Source: Oscillospiraceae bacterium (GTDB lineage Bacteria; Bacillota; Clostridia; Oscillospirales; Oscillospiraceae). Taken from it: a stretch of DNA of 20,964 nt. Location: the NCBI GenBank assembly GCA_031263805.1, contig JAISFB010000035.1:1-20964 (forward strand), written 5' to 3'. Below the pieces are notes generated by a model. It was not told where the DNA came from. It did not search any database and worked only from the letters and a program-made list of their open reading frames with translations. The translations under genes and the position numbers were made by a program. Positions 13,485 through 20,964 of the stretch are shown here, one piece after another. Positions within the stretch are counted from its first letter, which is position 1. Each line of letters begins with the position of its first letter.

Positions 13485-14765
13485 TTACTTTATCAGAGAG
13501 CTTGCGATCTCGTCCGCGTTGACCGGCTCCACGTCGTCCGGGACGGTCTGCCCGGTCGTGACATAGGATACGCGTTTTTTCGAGTACCATACGAGGTTCA
13601 GCAGCATACCCCGGCTTTTCGTCTCGTCGAGCTTCGTGATGAGCAGCTTGTAATCGCCGAAAAAAGCGTAGGCGTCCACTATTTCGCGCATCGATGAAAA
13701 GCTTGTCGCGGCGGAAATGCAAAGCAGCGTGTCGTCCGGCTGCGCGAGGCGCGTTATGCCCTCCATATCCTCCTGCTGCGCCGCATCGCCGGGCTTTTTT
13801 CCGGCGGTGTCGATGAAAACGATGTCCCGGTCCTGCATTTCCGCGAGAGCTTCCGTGATCTCCTCCGGATTGTACACCATTTTGACCGGCATATCAAGTA
13901 TATCAGCATATGTGCGAAGCTGCTCCTGCGCGCCGATCCTGTAAGAATCCGTGTTTATTATACCGACCTTCTTCTTTTGCTTTATGGAGAAATTCGCCGC
14001 GAGCTTTACGATAGTGGTAGTTTTCCCGACCCCCGTCGCCCCGGCGACAAGGACGACGCGCCGCTTGAACTTTTTATGAGAGATCGGCTCTCCGGGGCCG
14101 AACTGCTCCGTTATGAGCTGACGCATCACCTCTCCCGGCGACGCGTCCGGGCGGCTTTGAAGCACCGACACGGCGTCGCGGCAAAGACTGTGAACAAGCT
14201 CCTCGCGCACCTGATTTTCGATAAGCTTGACGGCGAGCGCCTCGACGCCCTCCGGATAATCGAACGTGATATCGCGCTTGACCATAGAAAACTTGTCCAT
14301 AAATCCGCCGAGAAGCTTTTCAAGGCTGTCGAGCCGGTTGTTAAGGCCGCGCAGCTTTTCGTCCGCGGCTCCCGGCGCCGGCGCGGAAACGGGCGCCTCC
14401 GCCGGGACCGAAGCCGGGGACGCCGGCCGGCTCGGAGCCGGGATCGGGATCGTGACCGGGGTCTGAGAAGGCACCGGCGGGCGCGGCACGGCCGAGAGCG
14501 GCGGCGGGACGGACGGCGCCGCGGCGGGATCGGGATAGAGCCTGCGCGGCTGCTGCGCGCGCGACTGCGTGAGCGCGCGGCGGAACGGCTTGTGCTCCGG
14601 CTCATAGGCCACCATCACTTCAAGCACCGGGCTTTTGAATAGATTCTTCAGACCCCGGGGCTTGACCTTCTGGCTTGACAGGATGACGGCGTCGGAGCCG
14701 AGCTCGCGTTTGATCGTGTCAAGCGCCTCCTGCATATTGTTCGCGCGGTATTTCTTGACTTCCAT
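13485..14765 (-). CDS. flhF: FlhF, SRP-type GTPase for flagellar placement
   Basis: The product is 426 residues with three parts: an N-terminal B domain (1-75, beginning MEVKKYRANNMQEALDTIKR), a Pro/Ala-rich linker (about 78-132), and the NG GTPase core. G-domain motifs are GATGVGKTTT at 242-251, DTAG at 319-322 and TKLDE at 377-381. It is the paralogue of Ffh/FtsY that recruits early flagellar components to the assembly site and is stimulated by FlhG. The DTAG loop continues KKPGD, where an arginine often follows in the family. Its ATG overlaps the last base of the flhA stop by one base, implying coupling. The Pro-rich linker lies in the GC-richest part of the gene. Confidence 0.95.
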   Translation of the reverse strand: MEVKKYRANNMQEALDTIKRELGSDAVILSSQKVKPRGLKNLFKSPVLEVMVAYEPEHKPFRRALTQSRAQQPRRLYPDPAAAPSVPPPLSAVPRPPVPSQTPVTIPIPAPSRPASPASVPAEAPVSAPAPGAADEKLRGLNNRLDSLEKLLGGFMDKFSMVKRDITFDYPEGVEALAVKLIENQVREELVHSLCRDAVSVLQSRPDASPGEVMRQLITEQFGPGEPISHKKFKRRVVLVAGATGVGKTTTIVKLAANFSIKQKKKVGIINTDSYRIGAQEQLRTYADILDMPVKMVYNPEEITEALAEMQDRDIVFIDTAGKKPGDAAQQEDMEGITRLAQPDDTLLCISAATSFSSMREIVDAYAFFGDYKLLITKLDETKSRGMLLNLVWYSKKRVSYVTTGQTVPDDVEPVNADEIASSLIK

Positions 14766-16810
14766 TAAAGCTTAACAACTCCTTCGGAACGCACTTCTAC
14801 GCCGGGATCGAGCTCACTGTATGACAGGACGTTCAGATCGGCGGAAAGCTGTTCCGTAATTTTACGGACCTGGCGGCGCGCGAGCGGCGTGACGAGTATC
14901 ACAGGCGTTTTCCCGCGCTCCCTTGCCGTTTCGACGCAGGCCTTCATACGCTCGAAGATCGTGCGTATCGTACCGGGCTCAAGCGAAAGGTACGCGCCCT
15001 GCGGCGACTGTTTTGTGGACTCGGCCAAAAGCTGCTCTAACTGCGGGTCGAGCGTTATCGCATACGCTTCGTCGTCGGGAATGAAGCGCCTTGAGATCGT
15101 GCGCTTTAACGCCGCGCGGACGTACTCCGTCAAAAGCTCCGTGTCGCGCGTCACCGCGCCGTAGTCCCCGAGAGTTTCGACGATCGTCGTCATATCGCGT
15201 ATCGGCACGTCCTCCCGCAGAAGATTCGACAGTACGCGGTGGACCTCCCCGAGCGAGAAAAGCTTGGGCACGACGTCCTCTACGAGCGCCGGCTGAGAGC
15301 GTTTCAGGTTGTCGATAAGCTTGGAAACGTCCTGACGGCTCAGCAGCTCGTGCGCGTGGCGCCTGAGCACGGCCGTCATATGCGTGGCTATGACGCTGGG
15401 GGGGTCTACCGTCGAATAGCCGAGAAGCTCGGCGTGCTCGCGCTCGCTTTTCGGTATCCAAAGGGCGGGCAGGCCGAACGTCGGCTCTACCGTCGGTATC
15501 CCGAACATCTCGTCGTCGGTGTCGTCGGTAGCGATGGCGAGAAGATGGTCGGTCATTATTTTGCCGGAGGCGACCTCGACGCCCTTTACCTCCACGATGT
15601 ATTCGTTCGGGGCGAGGCGCACGTTGTCGCGCAGCGTGACCTTGGGAATTATTATGCCGAGGTCATACGCGCACTGATTGCGGATCATTAAGAATCTGTC
15701 GATCAGGTCCCCGCCCTGGGACGCCTGGATGAGCGGGATCAGGCTGTAGCCGAAGGTGAACGATATAGGGGCGATGTCGAGCAGCTCTAACGGAGATTTT
15801 GCCTTTTTCTTATCCCTGGCCTCTTCCGTCGCCGCCGCTTCCTCGGCTACTGCGACGGCCTTCGCCCGCCGGCTGCTCGACGCCGCCCCGCCGACGATAA
15901 GCACCGCGGCGACGAGCAGCATAGGCAGCTTGGGCAGCCCGGGTATCAGCGAGACGACGACGAGCAGCACGCCGGATAAGATCAGCGCGGAGGGCTGCGC
16001 GAATATCTGCGAGGCGGTCTCCTCGCCGAAGGGTATGCCGCGCCCCGAGCGCGTGACGATTATACCCGACGCCATAGAGATCATAAGCGCGGGGACCTGA
16101 GAGACTATGCCGTCGCCGATAGTCGCGAGGATATAGATGTTCGCGACCTCTCCGATGGAGCGGTTCGACGTCACGACGCCGATGATAAGCCCCCCGATGA
16201 TATTTACGAGCGTTATTATAACGCCGGCGATGGCGTCGCCCTTTACGAATTTCGACGCGCCGTCCATAGCCCCGTGAAAATCGGCCTCGTGCGATATTTC
16301 CTGACGGCGCGTCCGCGCCTCCGCCTCGTCTATCACTCCGGTGCTGAGGTCGGCGTCCACCGCCATCTGCTTTCCCGGCATCTCGTCGAGCGTGAACCGC
16401 GCCGTGACCTCCGCGACGCGCTCCGCGCCCTTCGTGATAACTATAAACTGGATTATCATTATTATCGCGAATACGATGACGCCGACGACGATATTCTGCC
16501 CGATCACCACGCCGCCGAACGTCTTTATGACATTGCCCGCGTTGCCGCCGTTCAGCAGTATCAGCCGCGTCGAGGACAAATTGAGCGCGAGGCGGAACAG
16601 CGTCACGAACAGCAGCAGCGTGGGAAAGACCGAAAATTCGAGCGGCTCTTTTATGTACAGCGAAAAAAGCAAGATGATTATGGAAATCGAGATGTTTATA
16701 ATGAGCAGCGTGTCCATAACGACCGTCGGCATCGGGAATATGATGATAAAAATTATCGACAAAATTGCCGCCGCGACTGTTATGTTGGATACCTTGATAT
16801 TGCTCGTCAT
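14765..16810 (-). CDS. flhA: FlhA, flagellar export gate protein
   Basis: At 681 residues this has normal FlhA length: about eight membrane segments in the first ~310 residues, then a soluble cytoplasmic domain forming the nonameric ring that docks export substrates and chaperones. The FHIPEP signature region is clear: RFTLDEMPGKQMAVDADL near 138-155, followed by TRRQEISHEADFHGAMDGAS and FVKGDAIAG. It uses the proton motive force for type III secretion with FlhB, FliP, FliQ and FliR. AGGAGGT upstream of ATG 16810 is strong and is built from the last codons and stop of flhB (GAA AGG AGG TAA). Confidence 0.97.
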   Translation of the reverse strand: MTSNIKVSNITVAAAILSIIFIIIFPMPTVVMDTLLIINISISIIILLFSLYIKEPLEFSVFPTLLLFVTLFRLALNLSSTRLILLNGGNAGNVIKTFGGVVIGQNIVVGVIVFAIIMIIQFIVITKGAERVAEVTARFTLDEMPGKQMAVDADLSTGVIDEAEARTRRQEISHEADFHGAMDGASKFVKGDAIAGVIITLVNIIGGLIIGVVTSNRSIGEVANIYILATIGDGIVSQVPALMISMASGIIVTRSGRGIPFGEETASQIFAQPSALILSGVLLVVVSLIPGLPKLPMLLVAAVLIVGGAASSSRRAKAVAVAEEAAATEEARDKKKAKSPLELLDIAPISFTFGYSLIPLIQASQGGDLIDRFLMIRNQCAYDLGIIIPKVTLRDNVRLAPNEYIVEVKGVEVASGKIMTDHLLAIATDDTDDEMFGIPTVEPTFGLPALWIPKSEREHAELLGYSTVDPPSVIATHMTAVLRRHAHELLSRQDVSKLIDNLKRSQPALVEDVVPKLFSLGEVHRVLSNLLREDVPIRDMTTIVETLGDYGAVTRDTELLTEYVRAALKRTISRRFIPDDEAYAITLDPQLEQLLAESTKQSPQGAYLSLEPGTIRTIFERMKACVETARERGKTPVILVTPLARRQVRKITEQLSADLNVLSYSELDPGVEVRSEGVVKL

Positions 16811-16818
16811 GGCTCAGC

Positions 16819-17925
16819 TTACCTCCTTTCGGGCGGGCGCCGTATCCGGTCGTTTATATCTATCCCTTTTTTGATATAGACGGAGCGGAGGATGTCCGCG
16901 ACGACCTGATAAAATTCCTCCGGGATAACGTCGCCGAGCTCGCATAGCTCGTAAAGCGAACGGGCGAGCGGGCGGTTTTCTATGAGCTCGACGCCGTATT
17001 CGGCGGCGCATTCCTTTATCTTACGGGCGAGATAATCCGCGCCCTTCGCGACGACCACGGGCAAGCCTATCCCGTCGGCGTCATATTTCAGCGCGACGGC
17101 GTAGTGCGTCGGGTTCGTAAGCACGAAATCGGCGGTCTGCACGGCGAGCATCATACGGCGCGAGCTGAGCTGGCGCATTTTCTGCCGTATGCGGCTTTTT
17201 ATCTGCGGGTCGCCTTCCTCATGCTTTTCCTCCTCTTTTTTCTCCTGCTTTGTCATACGCAGGTCTTTTTCATATCTGCGCCACTGGAACAGATAATCCC
17301 CGGCGGCGATTATCGCGAACACGGCCGCCATTTTCAGCGCGAGCGTGAACGCCGAGCTCATAATTTTCAGAAAAGCGGCGCCGACGTCGCGCCCCATATA
17401 GTCCGGGAAAGCCAAAATCATTTTGCGGAAGTCCGAATAAGCTATCCAGCCGAGCACGGCTATCTTCAATATGGACTTGACGAGCTCCACGAGCGTGCGC
17501 GTCGAAAATATCCTGGCAAAGCCTTTAAGCGGGCTTATCCTGTCCAGCTTCGGAGAAAGAGGCTTTGTCGTGAACAGAAAACCGACCTGAATGAGGTTCA
17601 CGGCAAGCCCGGAGAGCATAGCCGCCGCGAGGATCGGCAGCAATATACCGCCCATATCGCCGAGCGCCCTGCCGAGCAAGGTCCGCACCAGACCGCCCGA
17701 AAGCTCGCCTAAGCCGAGCGCCGTTCCGGCCGAAAGATAATCGCGGCAGATAACGGCGAGCTTTTCGGTGAGTCCCGGCCAGAGCAGCAGCAAAAGCGCG
17801 AACATCACGGCGGAGCAGAACGCCGTGTTTATCTCCGCGCTTTTGAGCACCTGCCCCTCAAGCCGGGCGTCGCGCCGCTTTTTAGCGCTGGCTTTTTCGG
17901 TTTTTTCTTCTGCGCCCTGCGCCAA
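16819..17925 (-). CDS. flhB: FlhB, export-gate specificity switch
   Basis: The 368-residue protein begins with the conserved basic leader EKTEKASAKKRRDARLEGQ, has four membrane segments up to about 215, and a cytoplasmic domain with the autocleavage motif NPTH at 271-274 intact, so the rod/hook-to-filament switch should work. The start is TTG at 17925: an in-frame TGA lies three codons upstream, AGGTGA precedes it at good distance, and an internal start would lose the conserved leader. The final codons plus stop also form the flhA ribosome-binding site. A 69-base gap containing an AT-rich tandem duplication separates it from fliR. Confidence 0.96.
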   Translation of the reverse strand: MAQGAEEKTEKASAKKRRDARLEGQVLKSAEINTAFCSAVMFALLLLLWPGLTEKLAVICRDYLSAGTALGLGELSGGLVRTLLGRALGDMGGILLPILAAAMLSGLAVNLIQVGFLFTTKPLSPKLDRISPLKGFARIFSTRTLVELVKSILKIAVLGWIAYSDFRKMILAFPDYMGRDVGAAFLKIMSSAFTLALKMAAVFAIIAAGDYLFQWRRYEKDLRMTKQEKKEEEKHEEGDPQIKSRIRQKMRQLSSRRMMLAVQTADFVLTNPTHYAVALKYDADGIGLPVVVAKGADYLARKIKECAAEYGVELIENRPLARSLYELCELGDVIPEEFYQVVADILRSVYIKKGIDINDRIRRPPERR

Positions 17926-17945
17926 GCCCGGTCACCTGCCTTTCG

Positions 17946-17974
17946 ATGTAAAATGTTTAATGTAAAGTGCTTTA
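17946..17974. repeat. Imperfect AT-rich tandem duplication in the fliR-flhB gap
   Basis: ATGTAAAATGTTTA (17946-17959) is followed at once by ATGTAAAGTGCTTTA (17960-17974), which differs by one substitution and one extra base. It sits in the 69-base gap between the fliR stop and the flhB TTG start. No promoter, terminator or peptide is evident in the gap. Confidence 0.55.
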
Positions 17975-17994
17975 GATATCGAGCCGCCGTCGCG

Positions 17995-18777
17995 CTAAGC
18001 GAACGTTCCGAACATACGGTCGATGGCGTCCCACATCCCGGAGAAAATATTTGAGCTGAAATTGATGAACGCGGGTATGGACACCATCAAGATCAGAAAG
18101 CCCACAAGGGTTTTAACGGGTACTCCGACGACGAACACGTTGAGCTGCGGCACCGTGCGCACGAGCACGCCGAACGCGATCTCTAAAATTATTCCCGACG
18201 CTATCACGGGCATCGCCACCATTATCCCGAGCGTAAAGCCCCGCGAGAATATTTCGAGCGCGACCGAGCCCATACCGGAGGATAAGGTCAAGGCGCCCAC
18301 GGGGAGCTTTAAGAGCGTGAGATAGACGAGCTCTATAAGCCGCATATGCCCGTCCACGCCGAAAAACACGATCAGCAGAATTATATTCAGCAGATTGCCG
18401 AGCATCGGTATTTGCGAGGCGTTCTGCGGATCGTACACGTTTGCCATACCGAGCCCGATCTGCATATCGATCATATGCCCGGACACAAACACGAGCGAGA
18501 AAAAAATGTTTGTGACGAACGCGAGCGCAATCCCGAGCAGCAGCTCGTTCACGGCGACGAGCAGAAATCCGATGAGTGAGGAATATTCGATAACGCCGGC
18601 GGGCGGAGCGGCCGTAAAAAAGAGATAAGTCAGCGCCGCGCAGAGCGCTATTTTCACACGCGCGGGTATGATGTTGCGCCCGAACACCGGGGACGAGATG
18701 ATAAGACCCGAAACGCGAAAAAGCAGCAGGACAAAATAGTCCGCGTTCGCGAGGATGCTCGTAACGGCGCTTTCCAT
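17995..18777 (-). CDS. fliR: FliR, flagellar export gate membrane protein
   Basis: The 260-residue polytopic protein has about six hydrophobic segments and the FliR-typical opening ADYFVLLLFRVSGLIISSPVFG and late segment FVVGVPVKTLVGF. It forms the FliP5-FliQ4-FliR1 core that makes the secretion channel. ATG 18777 has GAGGG just upstream, placed directly after the fliQ stop; the two genes are 7 bases apart. No fusion to flhB, as found in some Clostridia, is present: the two genes are clearly separate. Confidence 0.96.
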   Translation of the reverse strand: MESAVTSILANADYFVLLLFRVSGLIISSPVFGRNIIPARVKIALCAALTYLFFTAAPPAGVIEYSSLIGFLLVAVNELLLGIALAFVTNIFFSLVFVSGHMIDMQIGLGMANVYDPQNASQIPMLGNLLNIILLIVFFGVDGHMRLIELVYLTLLKLPVGALTLSSGMGSVALEIFSRGFTLGIMVAMPVIASGIILEIAFGVLVRTVPQLNVFVVGVPVKTLVGFLILMVSIPAFINFSSNIFSGMWDAIDRMFGTFA

Positions 18778-18784
18778 AAGACCC

Positions 18785-19054
18785 TCAATTTATGCCGGCG
18801 ACGACGGACGCGAACATACGCAGCGTGAAGTCCCTCAGCGTGTTCATTATGAACCCGCTGAACAGCAGCAGCGCGAGCAGCACCGCGACGATTTTCGGCA
18901 CGAAGGCGATCGTGGATTCCTGTATCTGCGTCGTCGCCTGAAATATTGATATGATGAGACCCACGACGATAGCCACGGCCAGCATTGGCGCGGCGGCGAT
19001 TATCACCGTGAAAATCGCGTCGCGCATCGTCGTTATCACTTCCGCCTGAGACAT
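18785..19054 (-). CDS. fliQ: FliQ, flagellar export gate membrane protein
   Basis: This 89-residue protein has two membrane segments (about 15-38 and 52-72) and the FliQ core QATTQIQESTIAFVPKI. It packs as four copies around FliP/FliR in the export core. ATG 19054 is preceded by AAGGGGG about 5 bases away, in a 47-base gap after fliP. Confidence 0.96.
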   Translation of the reverse strand: MSQAEVITTMRDAIFTVIIAAAPMLAVAIVVGLIISIFQATTQIQESTIAFVPKIVAVLLALLLFSGFIMNTLRDFTLRMFASVVAGIN

Positions 19055-19101
19055 ACCGAACCCCCTTCAATATAGCCGAATAGCCGCTCAGAGCCCCGCC
19101 G

Positions 19102-19773
19102 CTACCCGAAGCTGCTTACCACCGTTCCTATCACAAGCTGCCAGCCGTCCACCATAACAAAAAGCATCACCTTGAACGGCAGCGAGATCATCGCCGGAGG
19201 AAGCATCATCATACCCATCGCCATAAGCGTTGAGGCGACGACCATATCTATCACGATAAACGGGATATAGATAAAAAAGCCGATCCTGAACGCGGCTTTT
19301 ATCTCGCTCGTCATAAACGCCGGGATAAGCACGCGCAGCGGTATATCCTCCGGAGTCTCCACCGCCTCGTCGATCCCCCCCAGCTTCATAAAAAACGACG
19401 TGTCGGACGTTTTCGCCTGACTGAACATAAAGTCCCGCACCGGCCCCATCGCCTGCTCGAAAAATTCCGTCTGCGTGATCTCGCCGTCCGAATACGGCTT
19501 ATACGCGTCCTCATATATGTCCGTGAAAGTGGGGCCCATTACGAAAAACGTCAGGAAAAGCGCGAGCCCGATTATCACCTGGTTCGGCGGAGTCTGCTGC
19601 ATACCGAGCGCGTTGCGTATGAAGCTGAGCACGATGACGATGCGCGTGAAGCCCGTGAGCATAACGACGATAGTCGGCAAAAGCGTCAGGACGGTCAGCA
19701 GGATGACGATATCCACAGTCTGCGCGCTTTCGCCGAAAAGCGTCCTCACTATATCGGATAAGGTCCCGCTCAT
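19102..19773 (-). CDS. fliP: FliP, flagellar export gate membrane protein
   Basis: The 223-residue protein matches FliP throughout, with LSFIRNALGMQQTPPNQV near 49-66 and FMTSEIKAAFRIGF late in the chain, and four membrane segments. It is shorter than enteric FliP because it lacks the N-terminal cleavable signal peptide region; the first hydrophobic segment starts at about residue 20. ATG 19773 overlaps the fliO stop as ATGA, and the GGAGG ribosome-binding site lies in the fliO 3' end, implying coupled translation. Confidence 0.96.
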   Translation of the reverse strand: MSGTLSDIVRTLFGESAQTVDIVILLTVLTLLPTIVVMLTGFTRIVIVLSFIRNALGMQQTPPNQVIIGLALFLTFFVMGPTFTDIYEDAYKPYSDGEITQTEFFEQAMGPVRDFMFSQAKTSDTSFFMKLGGIDEAVETPEDIPLRVLIPAFMTSEIKAAFRIGFFIYIPFIVIDMVVASTLMAMGMMMLPPAMISLPFKVMLFVMVDGWQLVIGTVVSSFG

Positions 19774-20204
19774 ATGTCATCGCCTCCTTTATCCGATTTA
19801 TCCGATCCGTCCGTGGCTTGCGCGTCCTGCTCCGGGTCTCGCTTTGAGAGCTTTGACGCTATAAAGCCCGGCACGCCGCCGGCGTTGCGCGCGGAGGCCG
19901 CGAGCGCGTCGGCGAAGGACATTCTGCGCGCCGCGGAGGACGCGGGAGCGGACGCCTCGAACTCGGCGAGGTCGTATGTGTCGAGCAAAGCAGCGCCGCC
20001 GTTCGTGAGCGCGACGAAATACACGTGACCGCGTACTTCAACGAGCGCCAGAGTCTTATCCTTCGACAGGGCGAAGCGGTCCCGGAGCCTTATATCCCGC
20101 GCGGAGCGCGTTTTCAGCCCGCGGGAGCTTATGAAGTACGTCACGTAATACGCGGCGATGATGATGACCGCAAAACCCACGGCGAACAGCGCGGCGTCAA
20201 GCAT
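19770..20204 (-). CDS. fliO: FliO (FliZ) export-gate assembly protein
   Basis: The 144-residue protein has one N-terminal membrane segment (about 6-28), then a basic FliO-type domain (RDRFALSKDKTLALVEVRGHVYFVALT, about 45-71) and an Ala-rich, then acidic, probably disordered tail. FliO assists assembly of the FliP ring. The family is poorly conserved, and the call rests on this pattern plus its place before fliP with an ATGA overlap. It starts 3 bases behind the fliE stop, which is unusual because a dozen genes normally separate the two. Confidence 0.9.
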   Translation of the reverse strand: MLDAALFAVGFAVIIIAAYYVTYFISSRGLKTRSARDIRLRDRFALSKDKTLALVEVRGHVYFVALTNGGAALLDTYDLAEFEASAPASSAARRMSFADALAASARNAGGVPGFIASKLSKRDPEQDAQATDGSDKSDKGGDDI

Positions 20205-20207
20205 CGG

Positions 20208-20513
20208 CTATACCTGCATACGGATGATGTCGTTGTAAGCGTCGAGGACCTTGTTGCGTATTTGCAGGGCGAGGTTCAGCGCGATCTCGGCCTTTTGCGC
20301 GTCGAGCAGCATGCCGGACATATCGTCAGACTGCCCGGACAAAAGCTCTAACGCGGAGACCTTGTCGGCGGCGTCGGTAGCCGCGGCCGTCTCGAAGCTC
20401 TCCTTCAGAATGTCGGAGAAAACGCCGGCGGCGCCCGAGTCCTGTTTTTTCACCGACGCGGAATCCGGTGAAAGCAGATTTACAATGCTTGAGGAAAGTG
20501 GATTTAACGCCAT
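20208..20513 (-). CDS. fliE: FliE, MS-ring/rod adaptor
   Basis: This 101-residue protein has the FliE pattern: a flexible N-terminus, a central FSDILKESFETA segment, and a C-terminal helical region with AEIALNLALQIRNKVLDAYNDIIRMQV (75-101) characteristic of the family. It joins the MS ring to the proximal rod and is exported. It follows flgC after 29 bases, as in most Bacillota, but is followed directly by fliO rather than fliF. Confidence 0.94.
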   Translation of the reverse strand: MALNPLSSSIVNLLSPDSASVKKQDSGAAGVFSDILKESFETAAATDAADKVSALELLSGQSDDMSGMLLDAQKAEIALNLALQIRNKVLDAYNDIIRMQV

Positions 20514-20542
20514 AATTACGATTATCCTTTCAATAGCTTAGC

Positions 20543-20964
20543 TTATTTGCCGAGCTCGAGGGTCTTTACCGCCATATCCTTAAACGAGTTCAGCGCGGTG
20601 ACGTTCGCCTCGTAAGCCCTGTACGCGCTCATCATATCGACCATTTCCTGTACGACGTCTACGTTCGGCATCCTGACGTAGCCGTCCTCTTCGGCGTCGG
20701 GATGGGACGGGTCGTATTGAAGCTTGAATTCGGACTGATCCTCTCCGATCTCCACGACGCGAACCCCGCCGACGGCGGCGTCCGCCTTCCCGCCGAGCCG
20801 CCCGAACGCGCGCGCCGACCCGCTCAGCGCGGAACGGAAGCGGTCCCTTTCGCCCTCTATCGATTGGTAAACGACGTATTTTCTGCGGTACGGCCCGCCG
20901 TCAGCCGTCCGCGTGACGCTTGAGTTCGCGATGTTTTCGGACACGATGTCCATACGCAGACGCG
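20543..20964 (-). CDS. flgC: FlgC, proximal rod protein (5' end beyond window)
   Basis: The frame is open to the right edge, giving 140 residues of the C-terminal part of FlgC. The first visible residues read RLRMDIVSENIANSSVTRT, the normal internal FlgC motif ('..RLRxDxxSxNIANxxT'). The methionine at 20953 is therefore internal, and about 20 N-terminal residues lie outside. The C-terminal signature VRMPNVDVVQEMVDMMSAYRAYEAN is intact. It is exported and polymerises in the proximal rod. flgB is expected immediately upstream outside the window. Confidence 0.95.
   Translation of the reverse strand, partial: RLRMDIVSENIANSSVTRTADGGPYRRKYVVYQSIEGERDRFRSALSGSARAFGRLGGKADAAVGGVRVVEIGEDQSEFKLQYDPSHPDAEEDGYVRMPNVDVVQEMVDMMSAYRAYEANVTALNSFKDMAVKTLELGK

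Noticed and set aside
13977..14642. Arg/Asp-rich plus-strand frame of 221 codons
   Set aside because: It is the complement of the FlhF Pro/Ala-rich linker and G domain; its RDRDRG-like repeats are mirror images of GC-rich codons, not a real repeat protein.
20543..20953. Complete 136-residue gene starting at the methionine at 20953
   Set aside because: That methionine is internal to the conserved FlgC motif RLRMDIVSENIAN and the frame continues to the window edge, so the gene is partial.

Overview
The window reads as chromosomal DNA of a GC-rich, motile, anaerobic member of the Bacillota (Clostridia), possibly near the Oscillospirales. This is inferred from the gene order fliO-P-Q-R-flhB-flhA-flhF-flhG ... 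sigma-28, a SwrB-like protein behind sigma-28, a YpfA-type PilZ protein, a fused hisIE with a PHP-type histidinol phosphatase, and strong AGGAGG-type ribosome-binding sites. No ribosomal RNA or other direct taxonomic marker is present. Almost everything lies on the minus strand; only one gene, a glycosyltransferase, is on the plus strand. No tRNA, CRISPR array, IS element or transposase was seen, and no gene-free stretch exceeds 300 bases. The longest is the 247-base divergent region 7768-8014.

Right to left in the direction of minus-strand transcription, 20964-10099 is a flagellar operon: flgC (5' end outside the window), fliE, fliO, fliP, fliQ, fliR, flhB, flhA, flhF, flhG, a PilZ c-di-GMP protein, sigma-28 (fliA/sigD), a small acidic unknown protein and a SwrB-like membrane protein. 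These cover one rod/switch-adaptor pair, the whole membrane export gate, the FlhF/FlhG placement pair, a c-di-GMP-responsive brake and the late-gene sigma factor. The layout is shortened relative to the Bacillus fla/che operon: fliE sits 3 bases from fliO, so fliF through fliM/fliY and the hook genes are absent from the usual place, as are the che genes normally between flhG and sigD.

Next come an AT-rich Nudix hydrolase gene (10003-9482) that looks foreign against its GC-rich neighbours, and a convergent plus-strand family 2 glycosyltransferase with helical repeats (8015-9430). A divergent promoter region (7768-8014) holds a recognisable promoter on each strand and a perfect 11-base inverted repeat between them. 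It drives a minus-strand cluster hisA-hisF-hisIE-hisJ followed by malic enzyme (7767-3558). The his genes are coupled by ATGA overlaps or very short gaps.

The left end (3423-1) holds three tightly packed genes: an 808-residue flavin/iron-sulfur protein with two CCG domains, a 67-residue two-CxxC protein, and a radical SAM protein cut by the window edge. Together they match the make-up of a little-characterised redox/radical SAM cluster that I know from Desulfovibrio DVU_1551-1558-type neighbourhoods (TrsS-type radical SAM, sometimes a selenoprotein). This is the best candidate for an undescribed system, but only part of it is visible.

Two intergenic spots (3478-3554 and 10916-10984) carry copies, in opposite orientation, of one triple-hairpin element, apparently a dispersed repeat family. 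Short tandem duplications occur in three other gaps.
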